Shown piece after piece: positions 11,168-22,489 of a DNA stretch of 64,000 nucleotides. Positions within the stretch are counted from its first letter, which is position 1. Each line of letters begins with the position of its first letter. The stretch spans positions 16,797,017 through 16,861,016 of the forward strand of contig NC_049993.1 in the NCBI RefSeq assembly GCF_000003815.2, written 5' to 3'. The translations under genes and the position numbers were made by a program. This stretch comes from Branchiostoma floridae. Its lineage: Eukaryota; Chordata; Leptocardii; Amphioxiformes; Branchiostomatidae. Under the pieces are notes generated by a model. That model was not told the origin of the DNA, searched no databases, and saw only the letters and a program-made list of their open reading frames with translations.

Positions 11168-11312
11168 GTGGCGTACAAGCGGTTCATTGCTTTGGGTTTG
11201 TGATTTGGCGGCCCGGGTTCGATCTCCGGGAGCCAGGAGACTGTTTCTACTCGCCTCTCTAGTTATTTCATTGGTTCCCATGACGACCCTGTGAGTGACA
11301 GGTAAAGATGTA
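11168..11312 (+). mobile_element. Diverged TRIM-family LTR plus primer-binding region
   Basis: The sequence aligns to the minus-strand reading of the TRIM at 34556-35010. A tRNA-like core with CGGGTTCGATCTCCGGG is followed by CTACTCGCC, then TTTCA at the LTR end. TTGG and a decayed primer-binding site come next, then GACAGG and AGATGT of the internal region. No second LTR is visible. It may be an older, truncated copy of the same family. Confidence 0.5.
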
Positions 11313-11723
11313 CAATGATTACAATTTCATCAAAAAGAGATTTGTCAATAACAAATTGACGTTCGTCGTTTTGCGTCGTTTTGCGCTATTTTTAGGACTT
11401 TTGAAACATTTTGTTGGCGACACTCTGAGACCGCTTTACTCAAATTTGCTCGAAGTGGCATAGTCTAGAGTAGATGTTGTACATGTAGGTATTTGTGCCG
11501 GCGTTTAGGAAGATACGTCACTCAATAGCCCCGCCCAGCGGTTGTGAATATCATTGCAGGCAAAGCCGTATACAATGGCTGAAAAATGACAGGAATCGCT
11601 TGGAGTCCTCGCTGACATGTGTAGGTGGGTTAGATATATATCTGCGACGTTAGTGCATAACACGTGTACAAGGTAATGTACATAACTACAGTTTTATAGG
11701 GGTGATCTGCCCAATACAAGGAT

Positions 11724-11725
<2 letters not shown>

Positions 11726-11764
<39 letters not shown>
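11726..11764. repeat. (CA)n microsatellite
   Basis: A pure dinucleotide run of about 19 units. Confidence 0.97.
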
Positions 11765-11767
<3 letters not shown>

Positions 11768-11984
11768 TTGAACACGCACAATCATATACACGTCGAATGT
11801 TTTATTGTGCGTAACCCAATACAGTTTTCTCAGTGACAATAAAAACAACTGTCCCCCTTGCCACATACATAATACATTGCCAGGCCTGTTTCCCTCCTAA
11901 CGAGTGCATAACAAGTGGGTAAATCTGCCATTAAATAAAGGCTAGTCTGTGTAACACAAACTCCGCTGTCCAGGGCTGTAACTG

Positions 11985-12130
11985 GCCCCTCCCCGCGGAG
12001 AGGGCCGGCGGATGTTTGGCGGACTGCTATAAGCGAGATTTAATCAGGCTAAATAAAGGCAAGTGCGCCTCCTCCCCCAGTGCACCTCTATATCCGATGT
12101 TTGGCGCCGACACAAGCAGTGTGAATGGCT
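11985..12130. promoter_or_regulatory. GC-rich candidate regulatory island
   Basis: A block with CCGCGGAG and GGCCGGCG motifs sits next to AT-rich ATTTAATC and CTAAATAAA, and contains the repeated words GATGTTTGGCG. Such GC/AT mosaics are typical of conserved non-coding elements, but conservation cannot be tested here. Confidence 0.2.
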
Positions 12131-12479
12131 CTGTCCCGCCGAAGGGGATGGACTCAACGGTCTGGGATTTCATGAAAGTGCTCGTGCACTAAGGTACAAG
12201 CGTTTCTGATTACATTCAAGCATTATAAGTACTATTCAATGGACACAATGTACAAAATATGAGCCCTTCTGATTTTAAACAGTTAGTTAACACCAAAAGG
12301 GGTGCTTCCAAATCAAGCCGGAAATCAAGTTGAGACAACACTGAGAACACGGTAGCAGATTGGGAATCTGGCCCTGAGTTTTGCAAAATTTAAAGAAAAA
12401 AATAATAATAATTCATTCAGTCTTTAGTCCATCCTGTATCTATTTTTCAGTTGGCATCATCAGCATCATCCATTCGCCT

Positions 12480-12645
12480 TTTCTTTCGTTCACTTATTCG
12501 ATCATCCATCTCCGTTCATTCATTCTTTCTTTCATTCACTCACTCATTCATCCATTTCTCCATCAATTCATTTACTCATTCATTCATTCATTCATTCATT
12601 CATTCATTCATTCATTCATTCATTCATTCATTCATTCATTCATTA
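12480..12645. repeat. (ATTC)n microsatellite
   Basis: An imperfect stretch from 12480 becomes a pure CATT repeat at about 12577-12644. The Ser-Phe-Ile-His repeat peptides that can be read through it are artefacts. Confidence 0.97.
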
Positions 12646-12869
12646 TCTTTCCAGACTGATTTTTCCTATCCATCCAGTCTCTCTTGTTTGCAGTAGCGTA
12701 TAGCACAGCCAACTAAATGTCTCCTAACTAAGTGCACAGCCTACGGAGACGCCACTGACACTGATCCGCAGACTTTTACAGTCCTTTACTCTTACAAAAT
12801 CACGTTCAACTACTCCATATCTTGATCATATCTCCAAAGCCACTAGCTGAAGGCCTCTCCCCACTCGAC

Positions 12870-13020
12870 AGTGCCGCACCGATCGATCGGAAAGCCGGCT
12901 TTCGGCGAGACGTCCGTCTGGCTCCGGCGGTGTCTCTGGCAGGCCCTGATGGATGAGCGCGTGCTCGCGAAATTAAATTTGGCGGCTTCGGGGCGGGGAG
13001 ATCGCTCCTGCTTTCCGTAG
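12870..13020. promoter_or_regulatory. CpG-rich candidate regulatory island
   Basis: CpG density is clearly above the surroundings (GATCGATCGG, GGCGAGACGTCCG, GCGCGTGCTCGCG), with an AAATTAAATTTGGCGG patch. No ATG exon with a donor was found. It could be a promoter or enhancer. Confidence 0.25.
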
Positions 13021-13313
13021 TTTTAGAGTGATGGGGCGAGAAAAATGTGAGTGATCACACATCTGGGTGATGTGGGTTCTGTAAGATAAGTATTGGGAGG
13101 TTACTACTTTAATACTAGCGTTATGAAAGTATGGTATTGCTCATTGAACCCTTAAATTCGGGGGAGAGTTTGAAAAGATCACAAAGTTTGAAATTAAAGT
13201 AACCGATCTTATGAATGTCGGGCACCACCATGGTGATGTATTGCTTTAACCAGTAGATATTGTGCGCTGCCTAGGGAGGAAGTGCAAAAGCTAACCTCGT
13301 CGAGGACTAGGAA

Positions 13314-13326
13314 GGGGGGGGGGGGG
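13314..13326 (+). repeat. Poly-G run (13 G)
   Basis: A homopolymer tract, prone to length change and possibly able to form G-quadruplex structures. A poly-C run of 12 lies at 14928-14939. Confidence 0.95.
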
Positions 13327-13664
13327 ACAGCAAACCATGTTTTGCTGTCATACGGAAATACCTGTTCATGGCATGTAAATGTTGGTGTCATCACCATCAT
13401 ACATTGCTCATACGTAAGTTCTCCTGTTAATAGAGCGTCATGCAGTTACACTCAGTTTATTGTCTGTTTCCAAAACGTCACAGGAACACCAACATCAATG
13501 ATAGGTTTGGAATCCAGGCAATAAGATATCAGCGTAGACATTGAAGACGTCGACGTTACCCCAAGAAGAGGTTAAGACGTTTGAGGGGAGCGTATTACTA
13601 AGTGACCTTTCCTAACTGATGGATTACAGCATCTACCGCTTGTTGGAGCGACTTCTGTAGCTAT

Positions 13665-13918
13665 TAGAAGTACCGGGACAGAAAATTCAGGTCCAGGTCC
13701 GGTTCAGGTCCAGGGTCCTGATTCAGTAAGTGAGAACTTGTGAATGGACGATACTCAAAACAATGATCCATTTCGCAACAAGGAAATCTGTTTTGTGAAG
13801 TATTCAACTCCCACTGCTGTTTTAAAATCCTACAAGGCTAACTGACTATTGACTGTAAAACTTGGTAGAAATGACTATAGACTTTGATCTACTCCTATCT
13901 TAGCGGTACCCACCCCTA
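13665..13918 (+). mobile_element. hAT family member, internally deleted
   Basis: It is the same family as 2219-2651: TCAGGTCCAGGTCCGGTTCA near the left, AACTTGGTAGAAA in the middle and GGTACCCACCCCTA at the right end. It is 254 bp because the segment before the right end is missing. The flanks GTAGCTAT and GTAGTTAC (13657-13664, 13919-13926) look like a mutated 8-bp duplication. Confidence 0.8.
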
Positions 13919-14458
13919 GTAGTTACAGCGTGCAACAGCGTAACGCCAGCGGCTCAGATATGACGACACGGCATTACGATGAGTGGCACGTTTTGCGGCA
14001 CTGAGGGAAAATGGGGGTCCACGCGGGTTTAAAGGTCGTGACATCGCTCTACATCACTGCCAGTGGCCCGTTGTCTTCTCTTCCGTTCTCAGATATTGGT
14101 TTTACACAGGGGATAGTATCACATCCGCTGGAAGAGAAAAGCTGTACAATCTACCGCTATAAGAGAAGAATACATGGGGATGAATGTGTAGGATGAGAGT
14201 TTAAGTTCAGGTCTTCAACACACTCCAGGAGCTGGGGGTCCCCAGATCCGACTGGACTGTCCACGCCCAGTGTAGAACAACGTGGCGAGAACTGTCTGAA
14301 CTGTCTGTAGCCGCCACGCATCAACATATGATGCATGCGAACGATTGATTGATTGAATACTTTCACTGATGACTGATTTCTCATCTCTTAACATTAAGCG
14401 TCAGATCTGAAGCTAAACGACGTGAATCATTAGTTTACTCATGATGAATTTGTTATAC

Positions 14459-14606
14459 AGGATACCAGTTGCTCAGGCAACCTGATAGCTTTTGTAACCA
14501 GTCAGAAGTTTGTTACAGATAATATCAATTACCTTTCGCCAGTGGCGATCACAAAACCAAATGTATCCTGTTGCTTGTGTGAATGAGTAACTGTTGTGTA
14601 TCTTAG
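14459..14606. mobile_element. Relative of the TAAGATACGC foldback MITE
   Basis: The right part contains TGTATCCTGTTGCTTGTGTG followed by GAGTAACTGTTGTGTATCTTA, which aligns with the arms at 3034-3127 and 18200-18343. A shorter inverted CCAGTTGCTCAGGCAAC sits at the left. Badly eroded. Confidence 0.45.
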
Positions 14607-14845
14607 TACGTGGATATATAATCATTATGAGTCTAATCTTCATTGACGAGTTGTTGCCAGGCTCTGTACTTGACGGAATAGCCTGACTAGTAAATAACGC
14701 TTCTAGGAGTTGTCTCATGCTCATAACAGAGTTACTGTTGTGCTTCTTGGTACATGGATGTCTAATCTTCATAGAAGAGTTGTTGCCAAGCTCTGTTCTT
14801 GACAGACTAGCTTGACTTAATAACTCTTCTAGCAGCTCTCTCAAT
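14590..14845. repeat. Tandem duplication, about 120-bp unit
   Basis: Two units share GAGTAACTGTTGTG or GAGTTACTGTTGTG, GTCTAATCTTCAT, AGAGTTGTTGCCA and CTTCTAG. A minus-strand frame of about 120 codons spans both, but its internal peptide repeat simply reflects the DNA duplication. Confidence 0.75.
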
Positions 14846-14870
14846 GGGAGTTTGTGTTACACAGATTACG

Positions 14871-14939
14871 AATCATCATCATCATCATCATCCGGTCGTG
14901 CTGGTTGCACGGATGTACATGACACTACCCCCCCCCCCC
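14871..14939. repeat. (ATC)n run and poly-C tract
   Basis: Seven ATC units lie at about 14871-14892, followed by 12 C at 14928-14939. Confidence 0.9.
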
Positions 14940-15014
14940 ATCCTTCCCTATCTTCCATAGCCTTGGACCAATCATTCACTGACTACGAATACGCAATATG
15001 TAAGAAAGGACATT

Positions 15015-16405
15015 CCGTATATCTAAATTCAGACCACAAGAGACGTAAGAATTCTACAGAGGTCCTGCTATAAAAGCTACACTCTTCACTTTAATGCTGA
15101 CGTGTATATACGTCATGAGACGTCATCAGGCTTTTGTGACTTGCCACTCCAGCACCCACTACAGAAGACATTTGAAGGTCACCACGTACATCTACCACTC
15201 ATGAATGTAAAATTTTTTAAAGACCCATGCACACAAAAGCGCTATTTTGGAACAACAGATTCTCCAAAACGTTCAAGACAGCAATCACAAGGAATGACGT
15301 ATATATTGCTATCTTGAAGTGACAGGCTGCACGTGGGTTTAAACTATGTACTGAAGTATTTCGTATTATATCTAAATTCATACCACAAGAGACACTAGGA
15401 ACAATACAGACACCATGCAGTAAAGCCTACACTCTTCATATTAATGCTGACGTGTATATACGCAATGAGACGTCGTCAGGCTTTTGTGACTGTAGCTCTT
15501 ACCACTCAAGAACCCCTACAGAAGACATTTGAAGGTCACTATAGGTAGATCTACCACTCATGAATGTAAACTTTTTAAAAGACCCACGCACACTAAAGCG
15601 CTATTTTGGAACAACAGATTCTCCAAAACGTTCAAGACAGCAATCACAAGGAATGACGTATATATTGCTATCTCGAAGTGACAGGCTTCACGTGGGTGTA
15701 AACTATGTACTGAAGTATTTCGTATTATATCTAAATTCATACCACAAGAGACACTAGGAACAATACAGACACCATGGAGTAAAATCTACACTCTTCATAT
15801 CAATGCTGACGTGTATATACGTCATGAGACGTCGTCAGGCTTTTGTGACTTGCCACTCCAGTACCCACTCCAGAAGACATTTGAAGGGCGCCAGGTACAT
15901 CTGCAACTCATTATGTAAACTTTAAGACCAATACAAAGGCGCTATATTGAAACAACATACGTTCAACCCCATACGTTCAAAACATGACCAGGAATGACGT
16001 ATATATTACTATGTTGAAGTGACAGGCTGCACGCGGGTTTAAACTATGTACTTCAGAAGTATTTCTTATTATATCTAAATTCATACCACAAGAGAGACTA
16101 GGAATAATACAGACACCATGGAGAAAAATCTACACTCTTCATATCAATGCTGACGTGTATATACGTCATGAGACGTCGTCAGGCTTTTGTGACTGTAGCT
16201 CTTGCCACTCTAGAACACAATTCAGAATACATTTGAAGGTCACTAGGTACATCTACGACTCATGTATGTAAACTTAAAGACCCATACACAAGCGCTATTT
16301 GGGAACAACAGATTCTCGAAACGTTCAAGACAGCAATCACAAGGAATGACGCATGTGTTGCTATCTCGAAGTGACAGGCTGCACGTGGGTTTAAGCTAAT
16401 GGATT
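15015..16405. repeat. Tandem array, about 350-bp unit with TGACGT/ACGTCA palindromes
   Basis: Four units start with TACACTCTTCA at 15079, 15428, 15787 and 16131, preceded by a partial unit. Each has TGACGTGTATATACGTCA (the second unit reads CGCA at the end) followed by GAGACGTC, so half-sites of the ATF/CREB motif recur in every unit. Short frames beginning MNV repeat with the units and are not evidence of a gene. Confidence 0.9.
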
Positions 16406-16675
16406 AATGCGGTGTGATGATTCATCTTAAGTAGCTCACAACATATAACAAGTACTGTTGTGCACAGTTTGTGAAATAAGATTTTAAATCTTTCAAGACA
16501 AAATTTCCTGTCGAATTGTAAATGCTTTTATATTGAATATGATTGTAATGGCATTGTGGCATGTTTGCGTAAACATGCAGATCAAATAAGATGTTTTTAT
16601 TCATATTTTCTTTTGAATCATCAAAGATTTAAGGCAATAAGTAATGACAAAGAACACTAGAACTGTTTGTTTGAA

Positions 16676-16745
16676 CCTTTATTTATTCATGAGGAGCTCA
16701 AATCGGCCTGTAGGCCGCTTTTCATTTAGGTCATGAGGGAGGTAA
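16676..16745 (-). mobile_element. Probable LINE 3' tail, minus strand
   Basis: The minus strand reads AAGCGGCCTACAGGCCGATT, then GAGCTCCTCATGAATAAATA, then AAGGTTC. A small GGCCTACAGGCC hairpin followed by AATAAATAAA is typical of CR1-like 3' ends. No coding portion remains nearby. Confidence 0.4.
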
Positions 16746-17027
16746 GGGTCAGACAGAATATAACAGAGATACAGATTATATTTAATTACATTTAGTCCTG
16801 ATTAATCTATCAACCTAATATCACTACACATGCATGGTACAAAACATATAGTAACGTCATTAAACTAAGGCAAATGTACATCGTCATAATTGGCCAATGG
16901 TTTACATTTTCTTCTGCCATACGAACTCATAAGCCCACGTGCCGGAAGATGTTCCCTAAGATGTGAATAACGCCTTTCAAATGTGTACTAAAAGTGGTCA
17001 TTATCAGAGGGTTAATATGGCTGCCGT

Positions 17028-17052
17028 TGACGTCATCATATCTGTGACGTCA
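17028..17052. promoter_or_regulatory. Twin consensus CRE sites
   Basis: Two perfect TGACGTCA palindromes (17028-17035 and 17045-17052) are spaced 17 bp start to start, just after ATGGCTGCCGT. This is the consensus binding site of CREB/ATF factors. No first exon with a clear donor was found downstream. Confidence 0.4.
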
Positions 17053-17199
17053 TACTCCATATTAAAGCTTCTCGGGATCACCTCTGCCCTTTCCTTTATA
17101 GAGAACCTGTTGTCTGGAGCAGCACGGATCTGCATCATTCTGTCTGGGGTGCCGGACTGTCTGGTCCGTCTAAATGCTTCTATTCAATACTGAAATAGG

Positions 17200-18190
17200 G
17201 TTCTAGACGACAAATTAGCATTGCTGTCGTTAACAGTGCTTTATGACTAAGGCAGTGAAAATCCGCTAATACTAGTAAAGCACTAAGGGTACATTATATG
17301 TAAAACTGTCAATGAGAAAGGCTGATTCAATTGGCAATTGTTGAAAAGTAGAACCAATATTTAATTAAGGAGTCCCATAGGCGTATGCATAGGACTCGAT
17401 GAGATTACGCTTGTAATTATCGCTTAAGTGAAAGCTAAATGTGAACAAATGGGCTCACGGATTTACTAGAAGGGTCTTGAAATCTTTGTAAATTCTGTAA
17501 GACTTTGGAAAGCTTTCAAGACAATAAATCAACTTTATGGATTACGAAAAGACAAGATGGATGATACTTGGTAGGAAAACGTGACATTGCCGCGAAATCA
17601 AGGAATAATTTTACTGGACCAATCCATGGGCAAAAACCATGTCTAATTCCTTCGCGCTTGCTTCTTGCTTCTTACATTGGAATGGAGGTAACATGAGTAG
17701 ATTCACCTCACCTCACCTTACCTCAGCAGTCCTATAAGTATATTGCCTAGTCTTTAAACAGTATGCTCTGTACTGTAAGTAAAGAACAAAGTCTGCCTCA
17801 TGCTGTATTATCGTCGATAACAACGGAAAACTCGGTGAAGTCCTGATGATGTTAGCAAAGCAGGTGCCGAAACTTCCTCTTCCTTCTTCTTGAGTGACAC
17901 AGATCAAAATGCCAACTTGAAGATAAAAGATCATAAAACATTTAGAGAAAAACAGAGACATTTGTCAAACATGTACTGATGACCACCGTTGCATATTAAG
18001 AACCATCTTGTCATAATGACCACTTTTAGATGGACTTTAACCACAACATTGCGAACCCTGTCTGTAAATGCCATCTGTTCACTGTGATTATTTTCGTCCA
18101 GTCCCTTGAATAGTACCGACAGGTTTGACTGTACACATACCCCTGTGTACCAAAAGGATATCTCTCTTATACGTCGATGTAGGTTAGACA
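17200..18190. other. Stretch with no supported gene
   Basis: Single-copy AT-rich DNA. A CTGATGA...GAAAC segment near 17843-17877 was examined as a possible ribozyme core and rejected. A (CACCT)n-like patch lies near 17700-17725. Confidence 0.4.
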
Positions 18191-18199
18191 TCCAGGTAA

Positions 18200-18343
18200 T
18201 AAGATAGAAAAAAGTAGTTACTCAAGTAACTGGATATGGTTTTGGAACTGTCACTGACAAAAACTGGTGGATTCCAGTTGGAACAACTGACCGTTTCCAA
18301 AAACATAATCCAGTTGCTTGAGTAACTACTTTTGGCGTATCAC
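18200..18343. mobile_element. Foldback MITE, 36-bp arms
   Basis: The arms are 18213-18248 (AGTAGTTACTCAAGTAACTG onward) and 18293-18330 (its inverse), nearly perfect. TAAGATA lies at the left end and GGCGTATC at the right end. It is related to 3034-3127. Confidence 0.85.
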
Positions 18344-18394
18344 TCTAATATTCGATCATATTTGCCACATGGCCGGGTTTGTAATTAATCAGAG

Positions 18395-18545
18395 TTGCAA
18401 AGGACGTCCCCGGGGAGAGGAGGTCGGATCTGCGAGCATGGGAGCGACGTGGGTAATTAGAGAGGGCAGGACTGGTTAATCAGCCAGCCCCGGGGGTCAG
18501 CTGCGGAACAAAGGTCCGAAATAACGAGGCTTCATCAACCAGTCA
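18395..18545. promoter_or_regulatory. GC-rich candidate regulatory island
   Basis: CCCCGGGG-type blocks alternate with GGTAATTAGAG, GGTTAATCAG and GAACAAAGG, which look like homeodomain and HMG-box sites. This is only a compositional call. Confidence 0.25.
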
Positions 18546-18731
18546 GGTCAACCCCGCTCGTGACTGGGCAGCGTCTGTTAGCAGGAAATACGCCAGTGCT
18601 GCGTAGCCTCATCGGTTGGTGTAGAAGTGCTGCACCCAACATTTGTTGGGAAGCATTATGTTAATATCATCGGTGGCCTATAGGTTCCGACCGGAGCAAA
18701 GGGCCCAATTAAGTAAAAGTAATTATGTTAA

Positions 18732-18829
18732 TACGGTTTTCACTATGCTTCTTTTTTTGTTGTTCCTTTCCTTCCAAATAACCCTATAAAGTTTCTACTT
18801 TTCAAAAATATAGCATAGTGAAAACTGTA
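18732..18829. mobile_element. 98-bp MITE, 18-bp TIRs
   Basis: TACGGTTTTCACTATGCT (18732-18749) is mirrored by AGCATAGTGAAAACTGTA (18812-18829) with one mismatch. The centre is pyrimidine-rich. Confidence 0.75.
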
Positions 18830-19261
18830 CCCTTACTTTGCAAAGGGTCTAAAGCGCACAGAATTGGAAAATATATTGTAAAAAAATTGCCAGCACCACC
18901 AGGGCTAAAACGATAAAATTACCAGGTACTTCGGGGTAATTGAGGTAAAACAACATAATGGTTGGAAGGAACCAAACATAGTTTTCCGTACCAGTGTTCC
19001 TACATGTGAAGTCTATCGAAGGAAACCACGCATCTCATAAGAGAGTAAGTCGGACCAGATGAGTTCCAGGCCAGCAGAGGCGGCGGTGTGCTGCCGGTGC
19101 CGGCTGATAATGCGTGATGGATGAGGGAACTGTCGGCATCATTGAATTATCGGAGTGAATTCTCGGCGCACAGTTCACCCTGCGAAGTACAGCCATCAAT
19201 AAAACATGGCCCGCAGACATGGCCTCGCCAAGGCTGAGGAAAAAAACTCGACCAGGAACAT

Positions 19262-19619
19262 TAGGCCATGTTGATTTGATTATATGGATGACATCTGTGC
19301 GCGCATGCATTTTCGGACATTAAAAAAATCAACTACACTGTAAATCGTACAAAGCAGCTTCACAATTAGGCAGATATATGCAAAAATGAATACCGGAAAA
19401 CGTACGCTAATGTCATAGAACATTACAAGGTCAAAGAAGATGTCAAAGAGCAAAAATGAAGAATATTTTGTTCGGCTTGTTCAACGTTCCTAATCTCGTA
19501 GATTTCATAATGAAGGCAAATTGTTTTTGGTCAAAGTTTTTTTTTTTTAATTCTCACGCTCGCATCAGGTTTTGGATTCTTAGAGGATGTCATCCATATC
19601 ATCAAATCAACCTGGCCTA
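19262..19619. mobile_element. MITE with long TIRs and TA target
   Basis: The left end GGCCATGTTGATTTGATTAT and following GGATGACATC are inverted at the right end (GATGTCATCC...CAACCTGGCC) with two mismatches in about 35 bp. TA flanks both ends, as in Tc1/mariner-type elements. It is 358 bp and non-coding. Confidence 0.85.
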
Positions 19620-19899
19620 AGGAGAAGAAAATTTAATGTTGAATGACGCGCATGATGTCCATCACGAGCGTGGTGATGACGGAGGTGCCAGTTTGGAGGA
19701 TGAGGAGTCCTTTTGTGATACAAAGCTGACAGGAGGGCTTGCGTGAGCTACATTATGCGAAGCTACATTACATGGCTAGCCTGGCGGCGGTACTCTGCAC
19801 CACTCAACGTAGATCTTCAGTGGTAGCCAGAATAAACTGAGCCAAATGATTTTAGGGAGCCAACATCGAACCACGAGAGACACTGCCAAGCCAGGACCT

Positions 19900-20945
19900 T
19901 TTAGAGCAATCGAAGACACTGCTGCTGTAGAATGTCCACCAATGCAACAAGAGCTAAGAAACTTGGCAGCTGACAGCTTCAGTATTGTGAATTTTACAGC
20001 AAGGTGTCAGCCATGACTGATTACCTACGACCATTTCCCTTTCAGGACTACTTGTATGCATGTGTACGTAATGCCACATCAGTAGGGCATTTCCTCACGC
20101 TTGGTACTGAATGCTATCTCCCCACACCAGTGATGAACCCAGCCCACTCCAAGAGCTAAGAAACTGTGTGAGCAACTGACAGCTTAAGTTCTGTGCATTA
20201 GACAGCGATGTGTCAGCAATAAATGATTACCTAGGCTTATTTCCCTTTCAGAACTACCAGTATGCATGTGTCTGTAATGCCACATCAGTAGGGCATGTCC
20301 GCACGCTTGGTACTGAATGAGCCAGTCCACTCTAAGAGCTAAGAACTAACCAGTTGACAGCTTCGGCTCTGTGAATTTTACAGCCAGATGTCAGCCATGA
20401 CTGATTACCTACAATCATTTCCCTTTCAGAACTACCAGCATGCATGTGTCCGTAATGCCACATCAGTAGGACATTTCCGCACACTCGGTACTGAATGATA
20501 TCTCCCCACGCCATTGATGAAGCCAGTCCACTCTAAGAGCTAAGAACTGACCAGTTGACAGCTTCAGCTCTGTGAATTTCATAGCCAGGTGTCAGCCATG
20601 ACTGATTACCTACGATCATTTCCCTTTCAGAACTACCAGTATGCATGTGTCCGTAATGCCACATGAGTAGGACGTTTCCGCACGCTTGGTACTGAACGAT
20701 ATCTCCCCACGCCATTGATGAAGCCAGCCCACTCCAAGAGCTAAGAAACTGTGTGAGCAGTTGACAGCTTAAGTTGTCAAGCTGTATTTTGTACAGCGAA
20801 GTGTCAGTCATAAATTATTACCTAGGATTATTTCCCTTTCAGGACTACTTGTATGCATGTGCCACATGAGTAGGACGTTTCCGCACGCTTGGTACTGAAT
20901 GCTATCTCCCCACTCCATTGATGAACCCAGCCCACTCGTGGCTCC
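19900..20945. repeat. Tandem array, about 180-210-bp unit, five copies
   Basis: Units are marked by GATTACCTA near 20015, 20224, 20402, 20603 and 20813. Each carries TTTCCCTTTCAG, a GCATGTG word and GGTACTGAA. Minus-strand frames of 60-90 codons repeat with the units and are not genes. Confidence 0.9.
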
Positions 20946-21350
20946 CAGCGCGCCCTGTGTGTTTACAGCGAATGCTGTGTGTGTGAGCGCATTGAATCAG
21001 CGATAAACTCATATCCTCGCTGCTCGTGGTAAACGTAAAAGCCTTAAAGCGAGAGTGTGTGAGTTATCTGCAATTCCGGGCGCTCCGAACCCCACTCATC
21101 GAATAGGGGCCGGCCTCTTGGTAATCCCGTGCAACTGGCACTCTGAGATAAGGCAAGACGGATGGCGGGGGATAAGCGAGTCGGAGCGGTGCCGGGAAAA
21201 CGCCAAGCGGCATGGACGTCGCCGCTCTAGCAGCCTCCTGCAGGTAATAAGCCCTCGCCAATTAGGAGGGGGAGGTTCTCAGCTGGAACTAAACGGCCGG
21301 CGCGATGCTTTGATGACGAAACTCTCGTCAGCCAGATTCCGGCGTTGAAA
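20946..21350. promoter_or_regulatory. CpG-rich island with a possible mini-exon
   Basis: GC- and CpG-rich DNA begins right after the array. ATG at 21212 opens MDVAALAASC and reaches CTGCAG followed by GTAATA at 21244, a plausible donor. That would be a 32-bp first exon. Long overlapping frames on both strands reflect composition. Promoter function is possible; the exon is speculative. Confidence 0.25.
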
Positions 21351-21354
21351 TTTT

Positions 21355-22200
21355 GCTGATGATGAAGGGGAGCGAAGGTCTGCCTTAACGATTGGGGATT
21401 GAGAACGGATGCGATGGAGAGGACAGGTCACAGCGTGCTGCGGGGGTACGGCTTGTCGGAGAGGGTTGTCACGACGTCGTCAGTCTCCAGTGTTACGGCT
21501 AGATGCATCAACAGGCTCGGGAATACACGCGGTGGAGCCGGCATCTCCGGAGAGTGCTTGTTGTGAGAGTGCGGTAGGCTTCGCGTTGGGCTTGATTAGT
21601 GGGAGACATCTGTATAACCAGCACGATTGATCCGTTTGGAGGATATTGCATCGCGACTCGAGAGACTGTTGGCAGTGATACACACATGATCTGTCACCAA
21701 AAATTCGAGGTAGGACCTTTTCCTAACATCACAAGTTCTCTTCTGACTAGTCTAAGACTGCCTTGTATTCTACGTGTTAAATATTGGGAATGTGAGCGTA
21801 ACAGTTGCCCACAAAACGAAAAACAAACATATAGTGAAATAGGTTAATGAAGGCAAGTGATTGATTTTACAAGTCAATATTAAAATCCGGAAAAAGACAA
21901 GTAATATGTTTTCTAACATTAGAAGTGCTCTTTTTGATCGTCTGCAAGTTATGTCGTTTCATTGATGTATAAACAACAAAAAATTTGAAACATCATTTTA
22001 AATCAATTCGTAATAACAAGCATGCACTTGTACCATGTTGAGAGAAATACCCCTTACATGACCTATGCCATACTCCTATGAGTCAGTTGTTGGATGCAGT
22101 CAGCATCAAGCAATAATTGGAATGCGTTAGGGTTGTTGAAGACCGGAAAGACGACGGCGTGAGAGCAGAGGTTAGCCTGTAGTCCTAACCACTGCTCACA
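21355..22200. other. Stretch with no supported gene
   Basis: It grades from CpG-rich (to about 21600) into AT-rich DNA. No splice-bounded frame was convincing. Confidence 0.4.
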
Positions 22201-22254
22201 GGGCGGAATGGACTGATGTGAGGGCACGGAGTCTCCTTGAACTCCCCTGGCTAA

Positions 22255-22409
22255 GTACCGATCCTGTCGAACGCCGTGTCAAACAAAAAGAACCCCCTAT
22301 TCTATTTCGAACACCTCCGTCAAAAACTGCTCCCGTGGGACAGAAATGGCTATTTTTTAAAGAAGGGGGTTCGAAATAGAACCATGATCGAACAGGGGGA
22401 TAAGTCCAT
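22255..22409. mobile_element. Palindromic MITE, copy A (eroded ends)
   Basis: It matches copies at 32766 and 51664: ACCGATCCTGTCGAACGCC, then TTCTATTTCGAACACCTCCG and, after a short loop, TTCGAAATAGAACCATGATC. The right end is degraded, lacking GATCGGTCC. Confidence 0.85.
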
Positions 22410-22489
22410 CCGTCTCCTTGTGAGGACACGCAGTCTCCTTGAACTCATCTGGCTATTTGTCTCCTTTTACAGTCCAGCCCGTTGGCAAT

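Noticed and set aside
12480-12696. Ser-Phe-Ile-His-rich frames
   Set aside because: Translation of an (ATTC)n microsatellite.
14473-14844. 123-codon minus-strand frame with internal repeats
   Set aside because: Internal similarity follows a DNA duplication, and part of it is a MITE arm.
15102-15757. Repeated MNV...KDP peptide frames
   Set aside because: Copies occur only in two nearly identical units of a tandem array; the third and fourth units break the frame.
17821-17890. CTGATGA ... GAAAC segment, possible hammerhead ribozyme
   Set aside because: Stem II does not pair properly and no matching stem I or stem III plus cleavage triplet was found. The GAAGT/ACTTC pairing is the wrong topology for a hammerhead.
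20332-20811. Minus-strand frames with repeated peptide (GDIIQYRVCGNVLLMWHYGH type)
   Set aside because: They are explained by the 180-210-bp tandem array; two of five units lack the frame.
21055-21348. 97-codon plus-strand frame in CpG-rich DNA
   Set aside because: The opposite strand is open too, as expected from high GC; no splice-bounded segment of that length.
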